A stretch of 38,659 nucleotides of DNA. Source: Candidatus Zixiibacteriota bacterium. GTDB lineage: Bacteria; Zixibacteria; MSB-5A5; GN15; PGXB01. The DNA is taken from contig LS998015.1 in the NCBI GenBank assembly GCA_900498245.1, positions 2,908,817 to 2,947,475 on the forward strand. Direction: 5' to 3'. This document shows positions 16,074 to 24,916 of the stretch, in pieces (positions within the stretch are counted from its first letter, which is position 1; each line of letters starts with the position of its first letter). The translations under genes were made by a program, and so were the position numbers. A model generated the notes under the pieces. That model was not told the DNA's origin, ran no database searches, and saw nothing but the letters and a program-made list of their open reading frames with translations.

Positions 16074-17765
16074 ATGAAAAAAATCATTTTCGTCCTTTTG
16101 CTGATTATACTGACATACGCATCGGGTTTCGGACAGAGGTCGCCACAGTCGACCCTGATGCAACTGGGATTCGATATCATGGAGAACCTGCAGAAATTTT
16201 ATCCGGTTCTGGCCACTTCTAAGGGTATTCATAAGTATGATTTCCTCTTTACCGATTACTCCGCTAAATCGATTCGGACCGAAATCGGGCTTCTGAAAAA
16301 ATTCCGTTCTCGGCTCAATCAAATCAAGGAAGCCGATCTGGCGATTAATGACCGCATTGACCTTAAATTGCTTCGCAGCAATGTGGAAGCGGCCCTGCAG
16401 GATCTGGAACGGATCAAATGGCATGAAAAAAGCCCATATCTATATGTCGACAACGCTGTCACCGGAATCTATCTAATCTACATTTCCCAGCATGCTCCTT
16501 TATCGGAACGGGCCCAAAATATGATTGCGCGCATGAAACTTGTCCCCGATCTCCTGGCCCAGGCCAAATTGAACTTGAAGCGGCCGGCGCCGAGCAACAT
16601 TCAAATCTCTTTCGATTTGATTCAGACCGGAATCGATTTCTATCGCTCTCTGGTGACAGAGATCAAAGATACGACTCCTGAATTGTCCTCCGAAGCCGAT
16701 GCCGCCGCCCGCCGGGCTATTGGCGCCATGATCGATTTTCAGAAATTCCTCAAAAGGCTCCCCGCCGGGCCACCGGAATCGTTTGCCATCGGCAAAGAGG
16801 AATTCGATTATAAATTGAAAAACGAATATTTCTTTGATTTTGATTCCGACTCTCTACTAAAAATTGGAGAATCACTTTTTCAGCAATATGATTCTTTGTA
16901 CCGCGATTATGAATTATACCTCGACTCCAATCGGACACCGGTCGATTCGATTTTTGTTCTTGACTGTGTCACCAAAGATGATATGCTGAATTATTATAAC
17001 TGGGAAATAGAGCAGACCAAATTATATTTGACCGAAAAGGAGATTCTGACCATTCCGCCCGATATCGGCTCCTGCACCGCCATCGAGACCCCGGTCTTTC
17101 TGCGCAATATCATAAGTTCCATCGCCTATCAGGATCCAGGACCTTTCAATCCGGTTCAGACCGGGCTTTTCTATGTCCGGCCGATTCCCGATTCTCTTGA
17201 TGAAGGACAGCGCGCCGCCTATTTCAAATTTATCAACCGCCGCGGTTTCAAGGGCTCGGTTGTTCACGAGGCCTATCCCGGTCATCACCTCCAATTCATG
17301 ATGTCGGCCCTGGTTCCCGATGACATAAGACGATGGCAGGCCAACAACTGCTATATCGAAGGCTGGGCCCTCTATTGCGAGGAAATGATGTATAATCAAG
17401 GATTTTACGGTAACGACCAGCGGCGCTATTTGAGCGTTTTGGGCGGAATCCGTTTTCGGGCCGCCCGGATCATTGCCGATGTCAAACTCCATACCAGGCA
17501 ATGGACCATCGATCAGACTGTTTCCTGGATGGCCGATGCTCTTGACAGCGATTCGGAATTTGTCCGGGTCGAAGTCAATCGCTATACTCTCAGCCCTACG
17601 GTTCAAATGAGTTATCTGATGGGTAAACTTGACATCATGAAATTACGTGATGCCCTTAGGACTGCCGAAGGAGATGCTTTCTCGCTAAGGAATTTTCACG
17701 ACCGGTATCTCTCCGCGGGTATGGTCCCTCCCCGCTTGCTGTGGGAAGAATGGAATTTGAAATAA
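16074..17765 (+). CDS. Secreted DUF885 family (peptidase-like) protein
   Basis: The N-terminus is a signal peptide (MKKIIFVLLLIILTYASGFG), so the product is exported. The C-terminal half carries the DUF885 hallmark HEAYPGHH (398-405) and a downstream EGWALYCEEM with Glu429. Together these resemble the zinc ligands of gluzincin metallopeptidases, so peptidase activity is likely but unproven for most members. The N-terminal half is helical with SDSLLKIGESLFQQYD-type segments. Length (563) fits the family. A strong GGAGGT site (16063-16068) precedes the ATG. It lies 31 bp after the rRNA methyltransferase gene and is convergent with the outer-membrane protein gene beyond. Confidence 0.88.
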   Translation: MKKIIFVLLLIILTYASGFGQRSPQSTLMQLGFDIMENLQKFYPVLATSKGIHKYDFLFTDYSAKSIRTEIGLLKKFRSRLNQIKEADLAINDRIDLKLLRSNVEAALQDLERIKWHEKSPYLYVDNAVTGIYLIYISQHAPLSERAQNMIARMKLVPDLLAQAKLNLKRPAPSNIQISFDLIQTGIDFYRSLVTEIKDTTPELSSEADAAARRAIGAMIDFQKFLKRLPAGPPESFAIGKEEFDYKLKNEYFFDFDSDSLLKIGESLFQQYDSLYRDYELYLDSNRTPVDSIFVLDCVTKDDMLNYYNWEIEQTKLYLTEKEILTIPPDIGSCTAIETPVFLRNIISSIAYQDPGPFNPVQTGLFYVRPIPDSLDEGQRAAYFKFINRRGFKGSVVHEAYPGHHLQFMMSALVPDDIRRWQANNCYIEGWALYCEEMMYNQGFYGNDQRRYLSVLGGIRFRAARIIADVKLHTRQWTIDQTVSWMADALDSDSEFVRVEVNRYTLSPTVQMSYLMGKLDIMKLRDALRTAEGDAFSLRNFHDRYLSAGMVPPRLLWEEWNLK

Positions 17766-17781
17766 TCTCCACCTGGCGATA

Positions 17782-17817
17782 GAAAAAACAAAAGGGCCGG
17801 ACAGATGAGTCCGGCCC
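17782..17817 (-). terminator. Terminator of the minus-strand outer-membrane protein gene
   Basis: GGGCCGGAC (17794-17802) pairs perfectly with GTCCGGCCC (17809-17817) around six bases. On the minus strand the stem is followed by TTTTGTTTTTTCT, a clear U tract. On the plus strand there is none, so it acts chiefly on the minus strand, though it may also stop read-through from the DUF885 gene. Confidence 0.85.
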
Positions 17818-17830
17818 CTATTCACGAAAA

Positions 17831-18661
17831 TCAAAACGCAACCGTCAAATCCAGACCATACGATGATCTGATTTCTTCCCTCTGATCACTATCCAGGGGA
17901 ATCTGCAAATGCAATCCCGGACTCAAAACGCCGAGGGAAACCCGGCCCGCCAGTTCCAGGCGGTTGGCAAATCTCTCTCCGAAATCGATATGATCCGCAT
18001 ACGGCGCCGCCGCCAAGAATCGTCCTGCTACACCGCCGCCGACCGTCACCGCCTCGTTCTGATACCATAGGTGCACCGCATAATCCGCCCATAACTCTTT
18101 GTCTTCACCTTTCGGCATGAAAAGCACCGGCCCAAGGAGCCCCCGAATCGCAATTCCGTCGGGAGACATATATTTATACCCCCCCACGGCGCTTAACGTG
18201 AACAGTTCCGGGACAAATGATTCAAACCTGTCCAGAGTCGTCATCATGCCGTAGTACATGGCATAATCTTTCGTGCTTTCGGGACTGATGAGCGGTAGCC
18301 TAGTCCCGGCGCGGAAAATGCCACCGCTCGTCTCTTTCTCATAGCGAATTCCGAAATAGGGATTCCCCAGGAGATTTTCGGCCGTGAAATCATATTCGCT
18401 CTTGGCATCAAAATGGGAAAAAGGTACTTCGACAGCAAAATAAAGATCACGTGCCATTTTAAATTCCCCCGACAGGAACCAGACCGAAGTCATGAAAGAA
18501 ATCCCGGTCAGATGTTTGAAATCCCCCTTGTAACTTTCCAACGTAACTCCGGAACCGGGTCGGAACTTAAGCCATCCCGATTGGGCAAAACCGCTGTCTG
18601 GCGTCAAATATACCGCCAAAACGACTGCCACCCCCAACCATCTTAAAAATTGAATCCTCAT
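17831..18661 (-). CDS. Outer-membrane beta-barrel-type protein, function unknown
   Basis: The start at 18661 is set by GGAGG in the sequence GGATTGGAGGGTCAATTATG and by the signal peptide that follows (MRIQFLRWLGVAVVLAVYL, likely cleaved after GFAQ). A longer in-frame version starting at 18730 lacks both. The mature protein of about 250 residues is made of alternating amphipathic strands with aromatic girdles (LYFAVEVPFSHFD, YFGIRYEKET, LSLGVLSPGLHLQIPL) and ends in Phe (LDLTVAF), the usual outer-membrane insertion signal. I cannot assign it to a family. It lies 65 bp downstream of the lipoprotein gene, with a hairpin between them, suggesting cotranscription. Confidence 0.75.
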   Translation of the reverse strand: MRIQFLRWLGVAVVLAVYLTPDSGFAQSGWLKFRPGSGVTLESYKGDFKHLTGISFMTSVWFLSGEFKMARDLYFAVEVPFSHFDAKSEYDFTAENLLGNPYFGIRYEKETSGGIFRAGTRLPLISPESTKDYAMYYGMMTTLDRFESFVPELFTLSAVGGYKYMSPDGIAIRGLLGPVLFMPKGEDKELWADYAVHLWYQNEAVTVGGGVAGRFLAAAPYADHIDFGERFANRLELAGRVSLGVLSPGLHLQIPLDSDQREEIRSSYGLDLTVAF

Positions 18662-18685
18662 AATTGACCCTCCAATCCTTCCCGT

Positions 18686-18714
18686 CGGCCGGAAAGCCCC
18701 CCGTTTTCCGGCCG
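18686..18714 (-). other. Perfect inverted repeat between lipoprotein and outer-membrane protein genes
   Basis: CGGCCGGAAA (18686-18695) pairs with TTTCCGGCCG (18705-18714) around a nine-base loop that is G-rich on the minus strand. No U tract follows, so it is not a standard terminator. It lies 12 bp past the lipoprotein stop and about 25 bp before the next ATG. Confidence 0.6.
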
Positions 18715-18726
18715 GATTTCGTTTTG

Positions 18727-20037
18727 TCATCTATTCGCGGAGACAGAAGTCAATCCCGAAACCTCAGTCGCTGTCTCCGCCTGCCGCCACTGTTCTCCGG
18801 CACAGCGGATTGATTGCTGAAAACCATTTAGTCCGTTGGAGCGGATCAGGAGCCTCGCAAATAGCTGCCCCCCGCCCGGTTCACCAAGTGATCCCAGTTT
18901 CTGATATTTACTGCTCGATGCCGACCAGTATTGATCCATAAACATCGCCCCGTGTTCTTCGGCGATCTGCGCCGTCATTGGCGCCCCAATCGCTTCTCCG
19001 TTCATTGGATTCACCGGCACCACCACCAGATTGCCGGTGGCCCGGAACGACATCTTATATGTCCCCGTCTCCTGAATTTCTGTCGTTTGTACCAAATGAA
19101 CCGGCCCGGTGATATAAACATAATCGTATGGTCCCGATGAACAGAACGGTTTGGGGGCAACGATATTGTAATTAATGACAAAATCCTGGACTCTTACCCC
19201 CGGGACGGCCGCGGCCTTTGCCGCCAGATTGAGTATCATGGCATGGCCGTCGGTTCCGATGGGAACATCCTCGGTGACATCCCCGATTGGTCCTCCAATG
19301 AAACCCCTGACCTCAGCCGGCAAACCGTTATAGATAATTGACGGTATCGTGCGCCAGGGGGAATCATTTATGAGTGCGGTCGGAACCATCGGCATTTCCG
19401 GATCCAGCAAACCGCTTCTCATGAAATCAACTATCACCAACTGTTCGGCCGCCTCCCAACTGAGGACCTGATGGTCGGAAGTACCGGGTATATTAACTTC
19501 AAAATGGGCGTTGGCCACCGTCCATTTTCCCATTTTAAACAGCCGGATATGAAACCTGATTGGGCCATATTCGCCGCATGCCAGTTGTATGCATCCTCCG
19601 CTCCATCCGTCAGGTTCGCCATATCCGGTTTGAACATCGCCAATGGCATCGTCCCAGGTCGAATTGAATGGTGGCATCGGCGGATACCCAAACGACGTCC
19701 TGTCCCCCGGAAGGGCCATTAACGCCGTTCTGATATCACGCGGATCGGCTTTCCCGAAAAATATTAAGTTGATCGGATCCTGGGCCGTTCCGGAAAAATC
19801 ATTTCCGGTGTAAGGCCAGAATTGCAAGTTATTATCGCCCAGATTAACCGTCACTGTCGGCGACGGTGCCTGGCACGGCGGAACCGGGCATGCCGAGCTT
19901 TGAAGTGTTGACATTTCCTGTTCAAAATTCCCGCTGGCAGGTGTCTCGTAGGGAGCGGGCTCCAATGATTTTTGGCACCCGACAAAAGACAATCCCAATA
20001 GGGCCAGAGCAGTAACAATTAGAATGATCGTCTTCAT
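18727..20037 (-). CDS. Predicted lipoprotein of unknown function
   Basis: The signal sequence ends in a lipobox (LSFVGC, Cys21), so the product should be lipidated and anchored to a membrane. The mature part is rich in Pro/Gly, with DPINLIFFGKADPRDIRTAL followed further on by RFHIRLFKMGKWTVANAHFE. This order loosely recalls the C-terminal domain of LssY-like proteins (a DPxNLxxxG strand, then HxRL). The resemblance is faint and only a hint. A GGAG site 9 bases upstream supports the ATG at 20037. A nine-codon ORF with a strong Shine-Dalgarno site precedes it. The outer-membrane protein gene follows on the same strand, so both may work in the same envelope complex. Confidence 0.75.
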   Translation of the reverse strand: MKTIILIVTALALLGLSFVGCQKSLEPAPYETPASGNFEQEMSTLQSSACPVPPCQAPSPTVTVNLGDNNLQFWPYTGNDFSGTAQDPINLIFFGKADPRDIRTALMALPGDRTSFGYPPMPPFNSTWDDAIGDVQTGYGEPDGWSGGCIQLACGEYGPIRFHIRLFKMGKWTVANAHFEVNIPGTSDHQVLSWEAAEQLVIVDFMRSGLLDPEMPMVPTALINDSPWRTIPSIIYNGLPAEVRGFIGGPIGDVTEDVPIGTDGHAMILNLAAKAAAVPGVRVQDFVINYNIVAPKPFCSSGPYDYVYITGPVHLVQTTEIQETGTYKMSFRATGNLVVVPVNPMNGEAIGAPMTAQIAEEHGAMFMDQYWSASSSKYQKLGSLGEPGGGQLFARLLIRSNGLNGFQQSIRCAGEQWRQAETATEVSGLTSVSANR

Positions 20038-20070
20038 ATTAATTTCTCCATAATTATGATTTTTGAACTC

Positions 20071-20100
20071 CTAATTAGACTCTCTCCATTTTATCTTCAT
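20071..20100 (-). CDS. Candidate nine-codon leader peptide upstream of the lipoprotein gene
   Basis: Directly after a strong GAGGAGGAG site, an ATG at 20100 opens MKIKWRESN followed by TAG. The lipoprotein start codon is 31 bases past this stop. The ribosome-binding site is better than that of the lipoprotein gene itself. It may be a translated leader or merely a short spurious ORF. Confidence 0.3.
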   Translation of the reverse strand: MKIKWRESN

Positions 20101-20323
20101 GCCTTCTCCTCCTCATTAATTGGATTTAAATTGTTTATTGGGTCATTCGCCCGTCTCATATGCAATTGAAATGCCCGATGGATTTATACGGAAATAATTA
20201 TCTATAACTTACTGCGGCGCAACAGAGGTCCCTGTCAAGATCGCATCTTTCGCAGTAGCCAGGCACTAATTCGAGGGTCGGAACTATAACTGATTGGATA
20301 GCAATTATCCACCGCCGGAGGTC

Positions 20324-20351
20324 TTGACTTCAAAACCTGCTTATTTATATT
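20324..20351 (+). promoter_or_regulatory. Candidate promoter of the GAF-sigma54 activator gene
   Basis: TTGACT (20324-20329), a 16-bp spacer and TATATT (20346-20351). A start near 20358 leaves a leader of about 27 bases with a GGGGAG ribosome-binding site. The rest of the 20101-20323 interval shows nothing clear. Confidence 0.5.
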
Positions 20352-20384
20352 TAAAATGATTAAGGCTTCTTCGGGGAGTTTATC

Positions 20385-21965
20385 ATGCCAGAAGATAATC
20401 GTTTGGATGCGGTGCAATCCGCCCTGCAGGAACTTAAAGATATCAATCGGGTGTTAGATCGAATCTGCCGGGTCCGGGAAACCAATCATATTATGTCGAT
20501 AATCATCGATGAATTAATCTCTCTGACAGACGCCGGACAGGGTGTCATAAATCTTATTTCACCGGCGGAGGATTCTGACCTCATAACTGTGATCCGGCGT
20601 CAGGCATCACAGACCGAAGATTTCCCTTACAAAATCAGCAGTCTTATCACCGGATGGGTTTTGAAGAATAACCGATTACTAAAGATTGACAATCTCGATG
20701 CCGACGAACGGTTCGGCGGCCTGTCATCCGAAAATGGCAAATTCAAATCAATAATCTGTTCCCCCATGGTGGTACGCGGCGAAACTATCGGTCTTACGGC
20801 CTTGGTCCGTAATCAGGAACGAGGGCCGTTTACGGAGGATCAGTGCCGCCTGGTCGGCATCATCGTGTCGCAATCTGCGCAAATTCTGAGCAATGCCCTG
20901 CTCCTCGACGAGCTGGCACAGAAAAACAAATTGCTGGAGATTTCCCAGAAAAAATTGCATGACGAAAATATCAGCCTGAAGGCCGAATTGGATGCGCACT
21001 TTTCATTTGAAAACATTATCGGCAATTCGCCGGCCATCAAAAGGGTCCTAACTCTGGCATCGAAAGTGGCTTCCAATGATTCTCCCCTTCTCATCATTGG
21101 CGCTACCGGAACCGGCAAAGAACTCATTGCCCGAGCCATTCATCACAGCAGCCCTCGCGGCCGCAAACCGTTTGTGGTAAAAAACTGTGGCATCAAAACG
21201 GAATCATTGCTTGAGGCGGAACTGTTTGGATATGTCAAAGGGGCGTTTACGGGCGCCGATCGGGATCGTCCCGGGCTATTCCGGGAAGCCAGTGGCGGAA
21301 CTATTTTTCTTGATGAAATCGGCGAGGCCCCATTACCGACTCAAGTGGCTATTCTGAGAGTGATTGAGACGGGCGAAATACGACCCGTGGGTGCGGCTAA
21401 AACCGAATTTGTCGATGTCCGCGTCATTTCCGCCACTAATCGGGATCTTCGCGAAGAAATAAAAAAGGGGACATTCCGGGAAGATTTGTTTTATCGCCTT
21501 AATACTTTCATAATTGAATTGCCGTCCTTGAACCAGAGACGCGAAGATATTCCGCTTCTTGTTCACTATTTCCTGCGGCAACTGCAAGTCAAACTGGGAA
21601 CTGGCGATCTGTCTGTCACTCCGGCAGCGCTCAATCTCCTTTCCAATTATCAATGGCCGGGCAATATCCGTCAATTGGAAAATGAAATCGAACGGGCCGC
21701 GGTCATCAACGACCGGGGCGGCGAAATTGATATTTGCGATTTTTCTCCGGAAATTCTGAGCCGCGCCGGCACGGCGGCGGAGTCACACGAATATCAAGGA
21801 GTATTGAGGGAGGCGGTCGAAAAAGTGGAAAAAGATATTATTCTGTCGACGCTGAGGGAAAATAAGGGAAACATCCTGAAATCTTCCAGGCTTCTCGGCT
21901 TAACTCGCAAAGGTCTCAAAGACAAGATTGCCCGGTACGGCTTAAAAATCGAAATTGATGAATAA
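20385..21965 (+). CDS. GAF-domain sigma54-dependent transcriptional activator
   Basis: This is an enhancer-binding protein that remodels sigma54-RNA polymerase using ATP. It has an N-terminal GAF sensor (about 20-180), a short coiled linker, and the AAA+ domain (about 208-435) with Walker A GATGTGKE (239-246), the sigma54-contacting GAFTGA loop (286-291) and Walker B GGTIFLDE. The C-terminal Fis-like helix-turn-helix (about 485-522: LRENKGNILKSSRLLGLTRK) binds DNA. There is no receiver domain, so the GAF domain probably senses a small ligand or partner. The GGGGAG site before the ATG at 20385 fixes the start. The gene is convergent with a kinase-TPR gene, whose paralogue at 2121-4529 also neighbours a GAF protein. 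Confidence 0.95.
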   Translation: MPEDNRLDAVQSALQELKDINRVLDRICRVRETNHIMSIIIDELISLTDAGQGVINLISPAEDSDLITVIRRQASQTEDFPYKISSLITGWVLKNNRLLKIDNLDADERFGGLSSENGKFKSIICSPMVVRGETIGLTALVRNQERGPFTEDQCRLVGIIVSQSAQILSNALLLDELAQKNKLLEISQKKLHDENISLKAELDAHFSFENIIGNSPAIKRVLTLASKVASNDSPLLIIGATGTGKELIARAIHHSSPRGRKPFVVKNCGIKTESLLEAELFGYVKGAFTGADRDRPGLFREASGGTIFLDEIGEAPLPTQVAILRVIETGEIRPVGAAKTEFVDVRVISATNRDLREEIKKGTFREDLFYRLNTFIIELPSLNQRREDIPLLVHYFLRQLQVKLGTGDLSVTPAALNLLSNYQWPGNIRQLENEIERAAVINDRGGEIDICDFSPEILSRAGTAAESHEYQGVLREAVEKVEKDIILSTLRENKGNILKSSRLLGLTRKGLKDKIARYGLKIEIDE

Positions 21966-21985
21966 TGAAGTCACCTGACAATCCC

Positions 21986-22004
21986 CGGGATACACTCCCG
22001 TTTT
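21986..22004 (+). terminator. Weak terminator after the sigma54 activator
   Basis: CGGGA (21986-21990) pairs with TCCCG (21996-22000) across TACAC, followed by TTTTC. The five-base-pair stem makes it a weak candidate in the convergent intergenic space. Confidence 0.45.
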
Positions 22005-22025
22005 CTTGATCTCCAAATCACGATT

Positions 22026-24581
22026 CTATTGAGGATTGAGTAGCTTTTGGAACTCAATATTATTTTTCAGACCTTTCCATACGGGATCGATTTTTAAATA
22101 GGCCGGCGAAACAAAGCCCGGGATCGAAATCAGAAATCTCAGCTGCTCCACGGCCGCGTCATCCTCACCGAATATGGTCATTATCTCCGCCAGATTTACC
22201 ACCCAGAATGGGGCATCGAATGCCTCCTGCGAGGATGGCAGCAACTTTACAGCCGCTTCCCCATGTAGCAGGGCGCTATCTTTGAACCGCAGTCCCGCAT
22301 AAGCAAGACCCAAATAACTTTCAATTCGAGCATTACCGTTTCGCCCCGGCAGCTGCCGTTGGAGAATCTTCAAAGCCGAATCGGAATATGATCTCTCAAT
22401 TTCCTTCTTTCCGAGAAAACGATTGAATTGCGCAACCTGCAAATAATAGGCAGCGGTATCCGAACCGGGCGAAATCATTTTTTCAGCCTTTCGAAAATCG
22501 GGCTCAATTATCCGCAACAGCCACCAGTAATATTTATTGCCGGAGAGATTGACCCGCCCCGAAGCCTCCCGCAAAATATTTTTCGCCTCGGGAACATCGC
22601 CTTTGTCAATAACTTTCAGCCATGCTTTATATATATATGCCAGGGGCCAGTCAGGAGCCAGCATGACGGCCCGGTCGAGATAATCGGCCGCTTTTTGATA
22701 TTGCCGCATCATTCCATAGCACAATCCGACATCGAAGGCCTTCTGATGCGAACGGGGATCAAGTTCCAATGCTTTCGTGAAATTCTGGACGGACTGTTGC
22801 AGGTTTCCTTCTCGTCTCTGAACCGCACCTATGGCATTATAAAGATCACTACTATTGGGCTGATTTTTTAGAGCTAATTCGAATTCTTCAAGTGCCAGTT
22901 TATAATCCAGATGGCAGTGATAATAATAATACCCCTTCGCCAGGTGCCCTTCCACGAGATCGGGGGCAAGCGTTAATGCTCTGTCCGCAGCAAGTTGCGC
23001 CAGATTCCTTCTATTGTCACTCCGGTCAAAATATTCCCAATACATGCTGGCATGTCCCCGGGCCAACATGGCATAGGCCAGTGCAAAATTTGTGTCCTGA
23101 TGAATCGCCTCCTGATAGAGACGAATCGCGTTTTCGATATCATTCCTATCCCAGGTTTTATTGAAATATTCATTGCCCCTGAGATATAAATCGTAAGCCT
23201 CAAGATTCTTTGTCGGCTCCGGCATCTCTCCGGCCAAATGGGACCAACTGCTTGTCGGTGCCAGGATTTGCAGGATATCGTCCGATATCTTCGTCTGAAG
23301 AGTAAATATCTCATTTATCGGCGGTTCATAAATCTGGGCCCATAGGTATTGGTCTTTGTCGGCTTTAATTAGACTGGCATTAATACGAATCCGATCCGCT
23401 CCGCCGGATTTGTCCCAGAAAATCGTCCCCGTTAATAAATAATCAACGCCCAGTTCTACGCCAATTTCCCGCGTTTTTTTATGACTGTCACGATAGAGCG
23501 CGGCGCTGGCTCGAGATATCACTCCCAATTCCTGATGCCGGGCCAAATTGGTGGTAATGGCGTCGGTCATCCCCTCGGCAAAATATCCCTCTTCCGGAGG
23601 CCCCAGATTCTCAAAGGGAAGTATGGCCACCATTTTTCGCGGCACAGCCGGGGCTCCCGACCTATAGGTAATATTTCTTAATAACAGCGCCGCCAGGATT
23701 GAAATGAGTATCAGTGAGATCCAATAAACGGCTCGCTTCGGCAACGACGGCCTTTTGCTTTCTAGGCCGGTTTTGGCATGAAGACATTTCTCCAAATCGG
23801 TGCCCACCTCGCCGGCGCTCTGATATCTTTCATTCACATTCTTCTTTAGCAGCTTTTCCACGATGAAAATCAAATCTGACGGAGCATCCGGGCAGAGTTC
23901 TTTCAACGGCCGCGGGACTTCATTCACAATGGCAAAAACAATCGCCGCTTCATATTCCCCGCAAAATGGAAGTTCCCCGGACAGCATCTGATATAGGACC
24001 GTCCCGAAAGAAAATAGATCCGATGCCGGCTTAAGCGGCTCGCCTCGTATTTGCTCCGGGGACATGTAACTGATCGTGCCTGTTGTCACACTCGTTTCAT
24101 CCGTCTTCTTTTCATCGTCTGCCCGGGCCAGTCCAAAATCAAGAATCTTGACCCGCCCCTTTTCGTCCAACTGAATATTTGATGGCTTGATATCCCGATG
24201 AATCAATCCGGACGAATGCGCCTCCTCTAACCCGCGGCAGATTTGAACGGCAATTTCAATCGTCCTTTCATAAGGCAATCTGTCCTTAATAATCATATCT
24301 CTTAACGAAGGACCATCGATATATTCCATTGCGATAAAAGGAAGATCCTTATATTCTCCAACTTCATAAATAGTGACGATATTGGGATGATTGAGCGCCG
24401 CCGCCTTTCTGGCCTCATCGGCAAATTGCTTGCGCACTATAGCGTCACGGCTAAATCGCTCTGACATGAATTTGAGGACTACCTGGCGGTGCAGTTTAGT
24501 ATCCTGGGCCAGATAGACTTCACCCATACCACCGGCGCCAAGACGCCTGATTATTTTGAAATGTCCTATTTCAGTATCCAT
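22026..24581 (-). CDS. Membrane-anchored Hanks-type Ser/Thr kinase with TolB/FlgO-like domain and TPR repeats
   Basis: The kinase domain (about 8-270) shows GAGGMGEVY, Lys37 (VVLKFM), HRDIKPSN (Asp130), DFG (Asp148) and MSPEQ, so it should be active. A single transmembrane helix (about 285-302, WISLILISILAALLL) separates it from a TolB/FlgO-like module (about 315-440: MVAILPFENLGPPEEGYFAEGMTD, residues 317-340) and a long TPR array (about 465-800). With the kinase inside, the sensor and TPR parts face the periplasm. Kinase, TolB-like and TPR order is the same as in 2121-4529, but that protein lacks the membrane helix. The gene is convergent with the GAF-sigma54 activator, a plausible partner. 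No clear Shine-Dalgarno site precedes the ATG. Confidence 0.94.
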   Translation of the reverse strand: MDTEIGHFKIIRRLGAGGMGEVYLAQDTKLHRQVVLKFMSERFSRDAIVRKQFADEARKAAALNHPNIVTIYEVGEYKDLPFIAMEYIDGPSLRDMIIKDRLPYERTIEIAVQICRGLEEAHSSGLIHRDIKPSNIQLDEKGRVKILDFGLARADDEKKTDETSVTTGTISYMSPEQIRGEPLKPASDLFSFGTVLYQMLSGELPFCGEYEAAIVFAIVNEVPRPLKELCPDAPSDLIFIVEKLLKKNVNERYQSAGEVGTDLEKCLHAKTGLESKRPSLPKRAVYWISLILISILAALLLRNITYRSGAPAVPRKMVAILPFENLGPPEEGYFAEGMTDAITTNLARHQELGVISRASAALYRDSHKKTREIGVELGVDYLLTGTIFWDKSGGADRIRINASLIKADKDQYLWAQIYEPPINEIFTLQTKISDDILQILAPTSSWSHLAGEMPEPTKNLEAYDLYLRGNEYFNKTWDRNDIENAIRLYQEAIHQDTNFALAYAMLARGHASMYWEYFDRSDNRRNLAQLAADRALTLAPDLVEGHLAKGYYYYHCHLDYKLALEEFELALKNQPNSSDLYNAIGAVQRREGNLQQSVQNFTKALELDPRSHQKAFDVGLCYGMMRQYQKAADYLDRAVMLAPDWPLAYIYKAWLKVIDKGDVPEAKNILREASGRVNLSGNKYYWWLLRIIEPDFRKAEKMISPGSDTAAYYLQVAQFNRFLGKKEIERSYSDSALKILQRQLPGRNGNARIESYLGLAYAGLRFKDSALLHGEAAVKLLPSSQEAFDAPFWVVNLAEIMTIFGEDDAAVEQLRFLISIPGFVSPAYLKIDPVWKGLKNNIEFQKLLNPQ

Positions 24582-24916
24582 ATCTCTTTAGTACAGTTTT
24601 ATTGCTGTCTCATGATGTCCTTTTAAATTCCCCAAATAAGACTTCCGAAATTCATGAAGAGCAGATTAGTCGCTTTCCCAATCGAAAAATAAATAAATTA
24701 AATCGACCCGGCAATGACTATTTGTTCGCGGATGATCCTGAGGCAAGTCTTGAGTACTTTAGGTTTAAAGATAATATTCGGGACAGTTCCCTGATGATCA
24801 GACAGGGATGGCGATTTCATTGCTTGACAAGCACTTACAGTCCCCAAAACGTTTGACAGACTATTGGCGGCTCCAAAAATTGAGTCCTCTCCGGCAAAAA
24901 GATCGGACGATGCTTG
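24582..24916. other. 335-bp intergenic region, no gene seen
   Basis: This space lies between the kinase-TPR gene start and the end of the ABC ATPase gene (both minus strand). An 84-codon plus-strand ORF here (24602-24856) has no ribosome-binding site or recognisable motif. Several TTGACA-like words occur (for example 24823 and 24850), but none is paired with a convincing -10 box. No terminator for the ABC operon was found. Confidence 0.5.

Noticed and set aside
17831-18730. Longer version of the barrel protein starting at 18730 and overlapping the lipoprotein stop
   Set aside because: The extra N-terminal residues are translated hairpin sequence (MTKRNPAGKRGAF). The start at 18661 has both GGAGG and a signal peptide.
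24602-24856. 84-codon plus-strand ORF in the gap between the kinase and ABC genes
   Set aside because: It has no ribosome-binding site, no recognisable domain, and a composition rich in Asn/Arg/Phe unlike the neighbours. It is probably chance.
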